A DNA stretch of 64,000 bases. Source: Nitrospinaceae bacterium. GTDB taxonomy: Bacteria; Nitrospinota; Nitrospinia; Nitrospinales; Nitrospinaceae. Within the stretch, counting starts at the first letter, position 1, and every line of letters starts with the position of its first letter. The translations under genes were made by a program, and so were the position numbers. Below, piece after piece: positions 1 through 11,926 of the stretch. The notes beneath the pieces were generated by a model, which worked only from the letters and a program-made list of their open reading frames with translations, was not told the origin of the DNA and made no database searches. The stretch lies in the NCBI GenBank assembly GCA_024644405.1, contig JAHELC010000010.1, positions 52,596 through 116,595 on the forward strand. Reading direction: 5' to 3'.

Positions 1-2
1 GG

Positions 3-662
3 GTGGCCGGTAACGTGAAGAGGGGACGGGTGCCCGAAGGCGCCACTTTAGTGCTGGATCATGAATCGCCGCCGCTGGGAAGGATTCTGCGGGGCCTCAA
101 CAAGTTCAGCAACAACTTCATCGCCGAACAGATTCTTAAAACCCTCGCCGCCCAATTCATGGGTGAGCCGGGAACCACGGAAAACGGCGTCCTGTTGCTG
201 CAGGAGTATATGCAGGAACTCGGATTTTCCCCCGATCAGTACCGTATGGTCGATGGCTCCGGCCTGTCCAAGACCAACCTGATCACTCCCGACCAGGTGA
301 TCGCCCTGTTGGAAGACGCACACTCCGATCTCAGCATTTTCCCCGAGTTCATTTCCGCGCTGGGGGTGATGGGCCTCGATGGCAGTGTGGAAGACCGAAT
401 GGACCACAATAAAGAAGCGCAGAAGATTCGCGTGAAAACGGGAACCCTGAATCATGTCAGCGCGCTGTCCGGATACTTTCAATCCCAGGACGGCGAACGG
501 TTCGCGTTTTCTATTCTGTTGAACGATGTACAGTGTTCCAACGGCAAGGCGATGAAACTGGAAGATGAAATTATGGAAATTGCCTTGAAATTTCAGCGGG
601 AGGAAAACGCTGAAGAAGAACCTCAGATTCAGTTTGGCGGGGGAATTCTGAAGCAGGATTAG
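3..662 (+). CDS. dacB: D-alanyl-D-alanine carboxypeptidase/endopeptidase (PBP4, peptidase S13), 3' part
   Basis: This is the C-terminal part of a penicillin-binding protein 4-type enzyme, which trims or cleaves peptide cross-links of periplasmic peptidoglycan. The reading frame is open to the window edge, so the true start and the first catalytic motif (SxxK) lie upstream. Visible here are the family block SPPLGRIL, the second motif SNN in NKFSNNFIAEQ, the conserved DGSGLS segment and the third motif KTG in VKTGTLNHVSALSGYF. These are the expected motifs in S13 order and spacing. The stop codon (660-662) overlaps by two bases the stop of the convergent gene on the other strand. Function is confident; the length of the whole protein cannot be judged. 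Confidence 0.9.
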   Translation: MAGNVKRGRVPEGATLVLDHESPPLGRILRGLNKFSNNFIAEQILKTLAAQFMGEPGTTENGVLLLQEYMQELGFSPDQYRMVDGSGLSKTNLITPDQVIALLEDAHSDLSIFPEFISALGVMGLDGSVEDRMDHNKEAQKIRVKTGTLNHVSALSGYFQSQDGERFAFSILLNDVQCSNGKAMKLEDEIMEIALKFQREENAEEEPQIQFGGGILKQD

Positions 663-1474
663 TCTCTGAAAATTTTCTGATTTTCTTTCCGGTCTTCCTC
701 GAGTATTTTATTCCAGTCGCGCTTGGCGCGCGGCGCATCCTGAAAATCCTGATAAATACCCCGGGCCAGTTCCAACCGGTCGACCCCTTCCGGTGCGACC
801 TGAATATCCAATTGCGCCAGCGCCATATCAAAATCCCGGTCGAGCAGGGATTCGGGATCCATATCGTACTCCTTCAATGCCTGCTTGATCATTCCGGGCT
901 CGGAGCGGAAACGGTTCGCCACTTCGTTGATATTGGCCGTGCGGTATCCTTTATCCTTGTCGATACCCAGATGGTAGGCGCAGAACAATTCGAACGGATC
1001 GATGTTGCCGATCCGCTTGCCGGTCTCGCGGGAAGCCGAATCCTTCTGGGTTGGGGCTGTCTTCTGAACGGAAGAATCGTTTTTGGATCGGGAATGCGGT
1101 TTGTTCCGCGGTTGATTTCGGTTGGGTTTGCCGGACCGGTTTTTGCCGTTGGAGGGTTTGTTCTTTCCGCGCGAGCCGGAGCCGTTGCCGTTTTTATTCT
1201 CATTCTTCTTCGCTTTGGGGTCCCATTCGTTTCTTTTAACCGTTGGCATATGGGAGCTCAGGGTGGTGGTGTCGGAAGCCCACGCCTGTGAGACTTCGTT
1301 CCGGCTTCTTCCCCTTGAGGAGGAATTACGCTGGCCGCTGCCGGATCCCTGCCGGTTGCTGTTGGAAGTCGTGTTACGCTGGCCGTTGCCGCCCCGCTGG
1401 TTGTTCTTGCCATTGGGTCTGCGTTGCTTCTGGCCCCGGCGCTGTGAAGAATTGGATTGATCTGAATTTCTCAA
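659..1474 (-). CDS. Basic disordered protein with a conserved-looking C-terminal domain, function unknown
   Basis: The 271-residue protein has two parts. About residues 1-145 are low-complexity and very basic, dominated by Asn, Arg, Lys, Gly, Gln and Ser (for example RRGQKQRRPNGKNNQRGGNG). About residues 150-271 look folded and mixed in charge, beginning IDPFELFCAYHLGIDKDKGY and then strongly helical. The start is a TTG codon preceded by AAAGGAAT at good spacing; no better ATG exists. The N-terminal composition resembles nucleic-acid-binding tails of RNA-associated proteins, so RNA or DNA binding is a reasonable inference, but I do not recognise the C-terminal domain. It is convergent with the PBP4 gene and lies downstream of the pepF gene on the same strand, about 45 bases apart. 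Confidence 0.7.
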   Translation of the reverse strand: MRNSDQSNSSQRRGQKQRRPNGKNNQRGGNGQRNTTSNSNRQGSGSGQRNSSSRGRSRNEVSQAWASDTTTLSSHMPTVKRNEWDPKAKKNENKNGNGSGSRGKNKPSNGKNRSGKPNRNQPRNKPHSRSKNDSSVQKTAPTQKDSASRETGKRIGNIDPFELFCAYHLGIDKDKGYRTANINEVANRFRSEPGMIKQALKEYDMDPESLLDRDFDMALAQLDIQVAPEGVDRLELARGIYQDFQDAPRAKRDWNKILEEDRKENQKIFRD

Positions 1475-1519
1475 AATATAATTCCTTTATAAAATATATA
1501 AATAAAAACTGAACGGTTC

Positions 1520-3328
1520 TTATGAAGTTAAATCCTCTAATTCGCCGACCAGTTCACCGAATTTGCCCAATGCGGTTTCGATCGGCTTGGGAGAGCTCAT
1601 GTCCACACCCGCACCTTTCAAAAGATCGATGGGGAATTTGGAGCCTCCCGATTTCAAAAAGTTGAGGTAAGCGTTCAGTTCCTTCTCGCCGCCGTTGAGA
1701 ACCTTGTTCGCCAGCGCATAAGCGGCGGAAATGCCGGTGGCGTATTTGTAAACGTAAAATCCGAAATAAAAATGCGGAATGCGCAAACATTCCAGTGACA
1801 GGCAGGGATCGAGGACGACGCCTTCGCCGAAATAGTTTTCCAGCAGTTTCCGGTAGATATCCTGGAAGGCGTCCACCGTCATCGGCTGTCCCGATTCGGC
1901 GGCCTGGTACACTTGATGTTCAAATTCGGCGAACATGGTCTGCCGGTACAGTGTGCCGCGGAAGTTGTCAATCTCGCGGCTGATCAGGTAAATACGCATG
2001 TCGCGGCTGATGTCCTGGCTCAGGAAGTATCGCGTCAACAATGCCTCGTTGAAAGTGGAAGCCACCTCCGCCACGAAAATAGTATAACCGGCGTAAACGT
2101 ACGGTTGATTCTTGTTTGAAGAGTACGAATGCATGGAATGTCCGGCTTCGTGGGCGAGGGTGTAGACGCTGTTGATGTTGTCGTCCAAATAGTTCATCAG
2201 GATGAACGGATTGGAATCGTAACAGCCGGAAGAGTAGGCGCCGCTTCGCTTGCCTTTGTTTTCATAACGGTCCACCCAGCGCTTATCGAGTAACCCTTCT
2301 TTCATGGTGCTGACGTAGTCGCTTCCCAGAGGCGCCAGCGCTTCGGCTATCTGGTCCACCGCCTCATCATAAGGCATGTTCCATTGGAGATCCTTCACCA
2401 AAGGCACATTGTTGTCGTAGGCGTGCAGTTTGTCCAGGCCCAGAATCCGTTTGCGTATACCGTAATACTGATAAAGCGGGTCCAGATGGTTGTGAACGGT
2501 CTGAATCAGATTGTCATACACCTCGGCAGGAATATTTTCGTAGAACAGGTTCATGTCGCGGACGGAATCATAGTTTCTTGCCTGCGCGTAAAAAATATCT
2601 TTTTTTAGACTGCTGGCCAGCAAGGTCGAGTAAGTGAACTTATGGTCTTCGTAAGCCTTGTAGAACGTTTCGAATGCTTCCTTCCGGACCCGCCGGTCCT
2701 GCTTTTGCAGGAGGCTTTGCAGGTTGCCGTGGGTGATGGCGATCTCTTTGCCTGCTTCGTCTTTCACCGTGCCCAGTTTCAGGTCGGCATTGTCCAGCAT
2801 GCCGAACGCGTTTTGTGGTGCGCGCGCGATTTCCGACACCGCCGCCAGCAGGGCTTCTTCTTTTTTTGAAAGGGTGTGTTTGCGATAACGCAACTGCCGT
2901 TCAAGATACAGTTTGTACAGTTCCAGGTCCGGATGGTTGAGAAAATCCTGCATCATCGCTTCCGGAATTTCCATGATTTCGGAATTGATGAAGCTCCGCG
3001 CCTGCTCATACTGGGTCAGCAAGCGAGTGACCTTTTCATAGTTTCCCTGGTGCAGGTTGTTGGTTTTATCTTCATCATCGCGCAGGTGAGCAAAGGTGTG
3101 CACCTTCTCCAACGTCCGGGAAAACGCCATATCGAAATCCAGGCAGGCCTTGAGCTTGTCGGCGGATTCGCCCAATGTTCCCTGGAACGACGCATACTCT
3201 TGCATCTGCGATTCCAGAGATTGGAAATCCGCCTGCCAGCTTTCGCTTGAAGTGTACAGGCCGTCCAAATCCCAGGTGTCATTCGCCGGGATGGCGTCTC
3301 GGGTTGTGAGTTCTGCAATTGCTTCCAT
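1520..3328 (-). CDS. pepF: Oligoendopeptidase F (M3B metallopeptidase)
   Basis: This is a cytoplasmic zinc peptidase of 602 residues that hydrolyses short oligopeptides. The zinc-binding HExxH motif is HEAGH at about residues 393-397, inside the family context YTLAHEAGHSMHSY. The glutamate that completes the zinc site lies in the following helix (FVAEVASTFNEALL). The N-terminal block DTWDLDGLY is typical of M3B enzymes, and the length matches the 600-residue norm of the PepF family. The ATG start at 3328 gives the usual N-terminus, though the ribosome binding site is weak. It is transcribed in the same direction as valS just upstream, with about 58 bases between. Confidence 0.95.
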   Translation of the reverse strand: MEAIAELTTRDAIPANDTWDLDGLYTSSESWQADFQSLESQMQEYASFQGTLGESADKLKACLDFDMAFSRTLEKVHTFAHLRDDEDKTNNLHQGNYEKVTRLLTQYEQARSFINSEIMEIPEAMMQDFLNHPDLELYKLYLERQLRYRKHTLSKKEEALLAAVSEIARAPQNAFGMLDNADLKLGTVKDEAGKEIAITHGNLQSLLQKQDRRVRKEAFETFYKAYEDHKFTYSTLLASSLKKDIFYAQARNYDSVRDMNLFYENIPAEVYDNLIQTVHNHLDPLYQYYGIRKRILGLDKLHAYDNNVPLVKDLQWNMPYDEAVDQIAEALAPLGSDYVSTMKEGLLDKRWVDRYENKGKRSGAYSSGCYDSNPFILMNYLDDNINSVYTLAHEAGHSMHSYSSNKNQPYVYAGYTIFVAEVASTFNEALLTRYFLSQDISRDMRIYLISREIDNFRGTLYRQTMFAEFEHQVYQAAESGQPMTVDAFQDIYRKLLENYFGEGVVLDPCLSLECLRIPHFYFGFYVYKYATGISAAYALANKVLNGGEKELNAYLNFLKSGGSKFPIDLLKGAGVDMSSPKPIETALGKFGELVGELEDLTS

Positions 3329-3386
3329 GTATTAATTGTAACCCAGTGATTTGGGGAAAGTACTCAACCAACTTCAACGAGAGGGG

Positions 3387-6038
<2,652 letters not shown>

Positions 6039-6184
6039 AGACTGTATTCTGTTAACCCTGCATTCATAAAAATCCCACCGAGCCTCAAGGCATTTTTCGG
6101 GGTATTCAAAAAGAATATCGGAGGGGTTGTGCTTGCGGGAAAGGAGAGATGGTATCACAAAATCCGGGGAGCGGGGGTCCTGTT

Positions 6185-7327
6185 TCAGGTCTCTTTCATT
6201 TTTTTGATCGCTTCGATCTCTTCCCGGATGACCTGCCGGATGATTTTGGGCGCCACTTCCCCCAGCACGTCCCGTACGGTTTTTTCGAAGGAGGCCGGAG
6301 TGTCATGCCTCGCATCCTCAGGAATCCGGCTGGATGCGTAATCCAGATGCTCATCGATAATGCGGTTCGCCAGTGTACTCGCGTTGCCCTTTTCGGATCC
6401 CGTTTCCGGGGTGGGGGGGATACCCGTTTCTTTCTCAACCGGGTGACGGGCCATAAAGGCGAGGGTTTCCTCAATCAGGTTCGGCTTCGCGCCGGGTTCC
6501 GGTTTCGGGGCGTTTTCGTCCGCATCATCCAAACCCGTATCCGGGGTGGCAAGGACCGATTGAAACACTGAATTTAAATCATCTGTCTTGACTTTAATGG
6601 GACGAGATTCAGAACGGAGAACTTCCTCCGGGAGATTCCCCGCAATCTCTGGCAGTGCTTCATTCATCCTGGGTTCATCCTGAACCGGTTTGTTGTCCTC
6701 TTTTATTTTCTTCGCAGTTTGTGGCTTTTCTTCCCGGGGTTTCCCAGCTTTGGATGCGGTGGAAGTATCGGTGTCCAAATCGATATTTTCTATATAGAGT
6801 TTGGAATTTTCGTCTTTGGGAAATAATTGTTTGACCGTTTCTGCAGCGGATTCTTCCGGCTGATTGACGATATCTTCGAACTCATTTTGGATCACCTTGC
6901 TGTTTTCCTGTTCCGGGGAGGATTTGGCGGTCTTAACCGGTGCTTTTTTTTCCAGTCCGGGTATTTTGAGTTGCGATTTGACTTTCTGCAGGATTTCCTC
7001 GGTTTTAAAGGGTTTGGAAATAAAATCATCCGCCCGCGAAATTTCCAGTTCCACCTGGTCGATATCCTCAAAATCGCTGGTGAGAAGAATCACCCGGACG
7101 TTTCCGAAGGACGGGGAGTTTTTAATCTGCCGGCAGAGTTCGTATCCATCGACCCCCGGCAAATGAATGTCTGCAAGAACGATGTCGGGTTGAAATTCCG
7201 CCATATACTCCAAGGCATGAACGCCCCGGCTGATGCCTTCCACCGTAATGCCCTCATCTTCAAACGCCATGGCCACTATTTTGTGGATGGTGGGGCTCTC
7301 GTCAGCTACCAGTATTTTTGCGCTCAT
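6185..7327 (-). CDS. Response regulator receiver protein with long disordered tail
   Basis: The 380-residue protein starts with a CheY-like receiver of about 120 residues. Phospho-acceptor Asp53 lies in DIVLADIHLPGVDGYEL, the switch Thr is near residue 83 (LLTSD) and the conserved Lys105 is in FISKPF. The next 220 residues are charged, low-complexity linker rich in Glu, Lys, Pro and Ser. The protein ends in a short amphipathic segment (EVAPKIIRQVIREEIEAI) that resembles a docking helix. No DNA-binding or enzymatic output domain is visible, so it probably acts by protein-protein contact. The ATG at 7327 has AGGGA at good spacing, while the frame runs upstream to 7387 without a match. The cognate kinase is not in the window. 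Confidence 0.85.
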   Translation of the reverse strand: MSAKILVADESPTIHKIVAMAFEDEGITVEGISRGVHALEYMAEFQPDIVLADIHLPGVDGYELCRQIKNSPSFGNVRVILLTSDFEDIDQVELEISRADDFISKPFKTEEILQKVKSQLKIPGLEKKAPVKTAKSSPEQENSKVIQNEFEDIVNQPEESAAETVKQLFPKDENSKLYIENIDLDTDTSTASKAGKPREEKPQTAKKIKEDNKPVQDEPRMNEALPEIAGNLPEEVLRSESRPIKVKTDDLNSVFQSVLATPDTGLDDADENAPKPEPGAKPNLIEETLAFMARHPVEKETGIPPTPETGSEKGNASTLANRIIDEHLDYASSRIPEDARHDTPASFEKTVRDVLGEVAPKIIRQVIREEIEAIKKMKET

Positions 7328-7468
7328 GGAACGCGTCCCTTTGTGTGGAATGGATATCGAAACCGATTGAAAATTGTCGAATTGCAACTGAAACCGGCAG
7401 GAAGTCTGCTAACTACTTAAAAAGTATAACACAAGCCGTCTTCGGCGGGCAATGCAGGGGGCCACTCA

Positions 7469-9415
7469 ATGTCCCTGGTTTTTTGCCTCGCTGGGGGTGC
7501 CGGCAGTGGTAACATATTCGGAATGGAATTTCGAACAATGAGGACAAAGCTCAAGCTGAATCTCCCAGTTGGAACTGGTGCTGAGAACCCGGTGTGGAAC
7601 CGTTGGACTCGGCCGATGGCCGCCTTCCTGATGATCCTGGCCCTCTGGCCTCAGGGGGTTCAGGCAAGGTACCCGCAATGGGAGCTTGCAGCCGATGTCA
7701 AGTCACGCTTCAGCACCGGCTGTTCCTCGGTCCAGGAATTGATGAACCAGGCGGAAGCCAGGGGATTGGACGGTCTCCTGTTTGGCGACCACGACCGTAA
7801 ATCCATTCAATATGGAATTCCGTATATGGAGCGGGTCCTCCGCACCAAAATGGGCAGTCCCTCCTTGTTGGACAACGGCGCGGCCACCTACCTGGGCGAG
7901 ATCAACCAGATCGACAGAACGGATGACACTCTGGTCCTGGTGCCGGGGGTGGAAAGTGCGCCGTTTTATTATTGGACCGGTAATCCGCTGGACATGAACC
8001 TCGTCGCCCACAACTGGGACAAGCACCTGTTGATCATCGGCCTCCCCAATTCCCGTGATTATGAAGAACTGCCGACGTTGAACAGCAGTTTCACCACCCG
8101 TTACCTGAAAGACGACTATCTTCCTTTCCTGATCTATGTCATTGGAGGGCTGATTGGTTTTTACGGTTTTGTGGCCCGGCGTCGGTGGCGTGGGCTTTCT
8201 TTCATGTTTTCCCTGGTCATGGCCCTGCTGGCCGCCAATACGCACCCTTTTAAAAGTTCTCCGTTCGATCAGTATCAGGGCGACCAGGGAGTCGAGCCGT
8301 ATCAGTATTTGATCGACTATGCCGAATCCAAAGGGGCGCTGGTGTTTTGGAATCATCTGGAGACACCGGTAAGTGAAGAACTCCGTGGAGATTTGATCCA
8401 GGTGAAAACCCGAACGGAGAGCCATCCCCAGGACCTGCTGCTGACGCGCCGTTACACCGGATTCCAGGCGATGAGCACTGCCCCGGTCTCCGCCGTTGAA
8501 CCCGGAAAGGAATGGGATCAGGTGCTGATGCAGTATCTCGACGGCAAGCGGGATCGTCCGGTATGGGGTTACGGCGCCAATGATTTTCGTTGCGAAGGAA
8601 AGGAAGGAGGCCTCCTGGGCGGGGTACGGACCGTGGTGCTGGCGAAGCAGAAAAGCCGCCCCGCCGTGGTGAAAGCTCTTCGTGCAGGACGCATGTACGC
8701 CGTGAAACAGGGAGCAGGCAAGCACCGTCTGTCTCTGGATGCGTTCGAGTTGATAGACCCTGCCACCGGAAACCGGGCGGTGATGGGGAAAGAACTCGAA
8801 ACCGCGAGCCCGCCGGCCATAGGCATCAAACTCAGCATGACGGGAGATGAATCCAATGCCCGCGCCCAAATCCGTCTCATCCGCAATGGGCAGGTGGTGA
8901 AACAGGGATTGCTCAGCCTGCCGTATGAAGGCGTGTGGCAGGATGCTTCCCCGGCACAGCGGGGGTATTACCGGCTGCTGGTGGAGGTGGACGCCGACAA
9001 CCAACTGGTTTCCAACCCCATCTTTTTCAATTCCGGGCCCAGCCAGCAAACAGCTGTGGCATCGGCAAAGACGGATACGCTTTCAACGCCTGACCCGCTA
9101 CCGGCCACACCGTTGAATGCGAATCCCTTGCCGCTTCCCACCGAGGAAGCAAAAGCGCTCGCTCCAACAACCGAACCCTCTGCTCCCCTGGAAAAATATG
9201 TGGAAGTAACGGGCCGCGGCGTTCGGCTTCGCAAAGGGCCCAGCACGAAGTTCCCCGTGGTCGGAAAGGTCAACGCTGGAGAGCGACTGCTCTTCGTCCG
9301 GAGGACGGATGTGATGTTCCACGGCAAAGCCTGGATCGTGATTAAAAAAGAGAACGCTCTCGCCTACGTGTGGGAAGGGCTCGTCAAGGAACTGCCGACG
9401 GATCAGCGGAATTGA
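7469..9415 (+). CDS. Membrane-associated PHP-like protein with C-terminal SH3b domain
   Basis: The protein has up to 648 residues. A hydrophobic signal or anchor (RPMAAFLMILALWPQGVQA) sits at about residues 48-66. A PHP-like region follows, with the typical ARGLDGLLFGDHD block, GVESAP and a later FWNHLETP. Two predicted membrane helices lie at about residues 215-260 (LPFLIYVIGGLIGFYGFV and FMFSLVMALLAANTHPF). The last 70 residues are a bacterial SH3 domain (VRLRKGPSTKFPVVGKVNAGE). The first PHP metal motif HxH is replaced by a DVKSRFS segment, so activity may be altered or lost. The SH3b domain suggests an envelope or cell-wall location. Start at 7469 has AGGGGG; ATGs at 7523 and 7538 are alternatives. 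Confidence 0.75.
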   Translation: MSLVFCLAGGAGSGNIFGMEFRTMRTKLKLNLPVGTGAENPVWNRWTRPMAAFLMILALWPQGVQARYPQWELAADVKSRFSTGCSSVQELMNQAEARGLDGLLFGDHDRKSIQYGIPYMERVLRTKMGSPSLLDNGAATYLGEINQIDRTDDTLVLVPGVESAPFYYWTGNPLDMNLVAHNWDKHLLIIGLPNSRDYEELPTLNSSFTTRYLKDDYLPFLIYVIGGLIGFYGFVARRRWRGLSFMFSLVMALLAANTHPFKSSPFDQYQGDQGVEPYQYLIDYAESKGALVFWNHLETPVSEELRGDLIQVKTRTESHPQDLLLTRRYTGFQAMSTAPVSAVEPGKEWDQVLMQYLDGKRDRPVWGYGANDFRCEGKEGGLLGGVRTVVLAKQKSRPAVVKALRAGRMYAVKQGAGKHRLSLDAFELIDPATGNRAVMGKELETASPPAIGIKLSMTGDESNARAQIRLIRNGQVVKQGLLSLPYEGVWQDASPAQRGYYRLLVEVDADNQLVSNPIFFNSGPSQQTAVASAKTDTLSTPDPLPATPLNANPLPLPTEEAKALAPTTEPSAPLEKYVEVTGRGVRLRKGPSTKFPVVGKVNAGERLLFVRRTDVMFHGKAWIVIKKENALAYVWEGLVKELPTDQRN

Positions 9416-9951
9416 TTCACCCGCGTGCCCTTGTTCAGCGTATAAAGAAAAAGTGTTTTGTCGGCGTTGACCTTGTCCGGCGTCATGCCCTGAATGCAGA
9501 ACCGGTAGCAAAGAATTTTCGCGTTGGGTTTGAGTTGTTCAAGGATTTTCGGAAACAACTTATCGATAGCTTGGTGGGTGAGGTAGATGAACAGGATGTC
9601 GGCCTCGCGGTAGTCATGGTCGAAAATGTTGGCGCGCACGATCTTGACCTGGTCCGACACCCCTGCAAGGCGCACCCTTAAGTTTGCCAGCCAGACTTTA
9701 ATCGGATCAATCTCGATTCCCGTTCCCACCAGGCCGTATTCCTTGGCGGCGGTGATCAACACACGTCCGTCGCCTGATCCCAGATCGACAAGATGTTCAC
9801 CTGCCTGCGTCTCGCAGAAATCCAGCGCGCGTTTCAAGTTCCTGCGCGAAATCGGGTGCCACGGCGACCCGAATAGGGCCGGTCCGATCACCATCACCGC
9901 CAACAGCAACGCGGCTCCGATCGCCAGTATTGAAACTAAAAGATTTGTCAT
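9403..9951 (-). CDS. Membrane-anchored class I SAM-dependent methyltransferase
   Basis: This small 182-residue methyltransferase has an N-terminal membrane helix (LLVSILAIGAALLLAVMVIG, about residues 4-24). SAM-binding motif I is VDLGSGDGRV and the acidic post-I residue is in GTGIEIDP. The rest (RANIFDHDYREADILFIYLT, then ILEQLKPNAKILCYRF) follows the class I fold. The substrate is unknown; some family members with this architecture act on protein lysines or lipids at the membrane, but nothing in the sequence decides. The start lies 3 bases after the end of the ABC-F gene, so it is likely the last gene of the dppB-dppC-ABC-F operon. Its 3' end overlaps the convergent PHP-like gene by 13 bases. 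Confidence 0.85.
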   Translation of the reverse strand: MTNLLVSILAIGAALLLAVMVIGPALFGSPWHPISRRNLKRALDFCETQAGEHLVDLGSGDGRVLITAAKEYGLVGTGIEIDPIKVWLANLRVRLAGVSDQVKIVRANIFDHDYREADILFIYLTHQAIDKLFPKILEQLKPNAKILCYRFCIQGMTPDKVNADKTLFLYTLNKGTRVNQFR

Positions 9952-9954
9952 GGA

Positions 9955-11910
9955 TCAAGTGGCCGGGGTGTTTTGGATGTCTTCGATTTTTTCGGACAAT
10001 AGATCCCATTCCTTCATCAGCTTGCCTTCTTTCCACGCCAGGTCTTTTTGTTTTTCAAGTGTTTCCTTCAGTTGAGGTTTTTTATCTTCCTGATACATTT
10101 CGGAATCGGCGAGCCGGTTGTCGACTTCCTGCTTTTCCTGCATGATCGTTTCCAGTTTCTGTTCGACTTTTTTCAACTGGTCCTGGAGGGGCTTGAGCTG
10201 GCGGTAACGCTGGTTGCGTGCTTCGGCTTCCTGCCGTTTGCGTTGCTTGTCTTTTTTCGAGGAGCTCGTTTTTTCAGGGGCGGCGGATTCCCGATCTCCG
10301 GCGGCTGCCGTTTCAACTTCACGCGACTTGGCCCATTCGTAATCGCTGTAACTTCCGACGTACTCCTTAACGGTCCCCGCGTTCACTTCCCACACGCGGT
10401 CGATGATGCCGTCCAGAAAATACCGGTCATGTGAAATGGTGAGCAGGGTGCCCTCGTAATCCGTCAGCGCCGCCGCCAGCATTTCGCAGGACCGCATGTC
10501 GAGATGGTTGGTCGGCTCGTCCAGCAACAGGAACGGGGCGGGGGAGGCCAGCATGCGCGCCAGCGACAGGCGCGATCGCTCGCCACCGGAGAGTACTGAA
10601 ACTTTTTTCTGCACGTCGTCGCCAGAAAACAGAAACGCGCCGAGGATGCTCTGCTTGCGGGTGCGCGGCATATTGGCCGCGACTTCTTCCAGCGACTCCA
10701 GAACCGTGTGACTGCCGTTCAAGGTTTCGATCTGGTGTTGCGCGAAATAGGCGCGGGTGACATTCGTTCCCAGTATGATGTCGCCCTGTTCGTACTCCAC
10801 CACTCCGGCCAGTAATTTCAGTAAAGTGGATTTGCCGGCGCCGTTTTCCCCGACCAGCGCCACCTTGAACCCGCGCTCGACCAGGATGGAGAAATCACGG
10901 TACACGGTCACGTCTCCGTAACTTTTATGCAGGTTCCGGACCTCGGCGACGAGGCGCCCGGTGCGCTTCGGTTGTGGAAAACGGAACTGAATGGATTTCG
11001 ATTGCTGGAAGGTTTCGACCTTGTCCATTTTTTCCAGCATCTTGATCTTGCTTTTCACCTGGGTGGCCTTTGTATTTTTGGCGCGAAAACGTTCGATGAA
11101 CTTCTGCACCTGGTCGACGCGCCGGGTCTGGTTGGCGGCCTCGGCTTCCAGTTGGGCGATGCGTTCTTCCTTCAGTCTTTCATACGTATCGTAATTACCC
11201 GTGTAAACGCCCAGCTTGCCGCGGTCGAGTTCGATGATGCGGTCCACCAGCCCGTTCAGGAAACTCCGGTCATGCGAGATGAGCAGGATGCTGCCGTCAT
11301 AATTTTTGAGAAACGATTCCAGCCAGATGACGGATTGCAGGTCGAGGTGGTTGGTCGGCTCGTCCAGCAGGAGGACGTCCGGATTCTGGAGCAACAGCCG
11401 CGCCAGTTCCGCCCGCATGCGCCAGCCGCCGGAGAATTTTTCGAGCGGTTGATCCAGTTGGTCGACCTTGAAGGCCAGTCCGAGCAGAATCGTTTTGGCG
11501 CGTGATTCGCGTTCGTAACCGCCCAACCGTTCGAACTCGTGTTGCAGGTGGCCGTAGCGTTTGCTCCATTCTTCCGGTGCGCGTTCATGATAGTCCGAGT
11601 CGTTTTCCAATTGACTCATTTCCTGCTGGACGTCACTGAAGTGGGAGTCGCCGTGGACCACGCGGTCCAGCACGGTGCCTCCGGCCGATTGAAGTTCCTG
11701 CTCCAGCATGGCGGCGCGGGCGCCCTTGCGCAGTACGATTTTCCCGGAGTCCAGTCCTTCCTGGTTTACAACAGCGCGGATGAGCGTGGTTTTGCCCATG
11801 CCGTTTTCACCCACCAGGCCGACGCGCTCCTTCGGTCTCAGGTGAAAACTGATGTCGTCGAACAGCACCTTGGGGCCGAACTGTTTTTTAAGATTCTGTA
11901 GATAAATCAT
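9955..11910 (-). CDS. ABC-F family ATPase (ribosome-associated type, Uup/YheS-like)
   Basis: The 651-residue protein has two ABC ATPase domains on one chain and no membrane helices, as in ABC-F proteins that act on ribosomes during translation. Walker A motifs are GENGMGKTT (about residue 34) and GENGAGKST. Signature motifs are FSGGWRMRAELARLL and LSGGERSRLSLARML, and both halves have Walker B with LLLDEPTNHLD. The linker between the domains has a charged coiled coil (EERIAQLEAEAANQTRRVDQ) typical of the P-site interaction motif. The C-terminal 110 residues are another coiled coil. Position 16 bases downstream of dppC-like genes is unlikely to make it the missing transporter ATPase, because its architecture is ABC-F. 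Confidence 0.93.
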   Translation of the reverse strand: MIYLQNLKKQFGPKVLFDDISFHLRPKERVGLVGENGMGKTTLIRAVVNQEGLDSGKIVLRKGARAAMLEQELQSAGGTVLDRVVHGDSHFSDVQQEMSQLENDSDYHERAPEEWSKRYGHLQHEFERLGGYERESRAKTILLGLAFKVDQLDQPLEKFSGGWRMRAELARLLLQNPDVLLLDEPTNHLDLQSVIWLESFLKNYDGSILLISHDRSFLNGLVDRIIELDRGKLGVYTGNYDTYERLKEERIAQLEAEAANQTRRVDQVQKFIERFRAKNTKATQVKSKIKMLEKMDKVETFQQSKSIQFRFPQPKRTGRLVAEVRNLHKSYGDVTVYRDFSILVERGFKVALVGENGAGKSTLLKLLAGVVEYEQGDIILGTNVTRAYFAQHQIETLNGSHTVLESLEEVAANMPRTRKQSILGAFLFSGDDVQKKVSVLSGGERSRLSLARMLASPAPFLLLDEPTNHLDMRSCEMLAAALTDYEGTLLTISHDRYFLDGIIDRVWEVNAGTVKEYVGSYSDYEWAKSREVETAAAGDRESAAPEKTSSSKKDKQRKRQEAEARNQRYRQLKPLQDQLKKVEQKLETIMQEKQEVDNRLADSEMYQEDKKPQLKETLEKQKDLAWKEGKLMKEWDLLSEKIEDIQNTPAT

Positions 11911-11926
11911 GGAGTGAACAAACCGA

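Noticed and set aside
7703..9049. Minus-strand frame of about 448 codons opposite the PHP-like gene
   Set aside because: Rich in His, Arg and Gln with no domain; it mirrors the codon pattern of the real gene on the plus strand.
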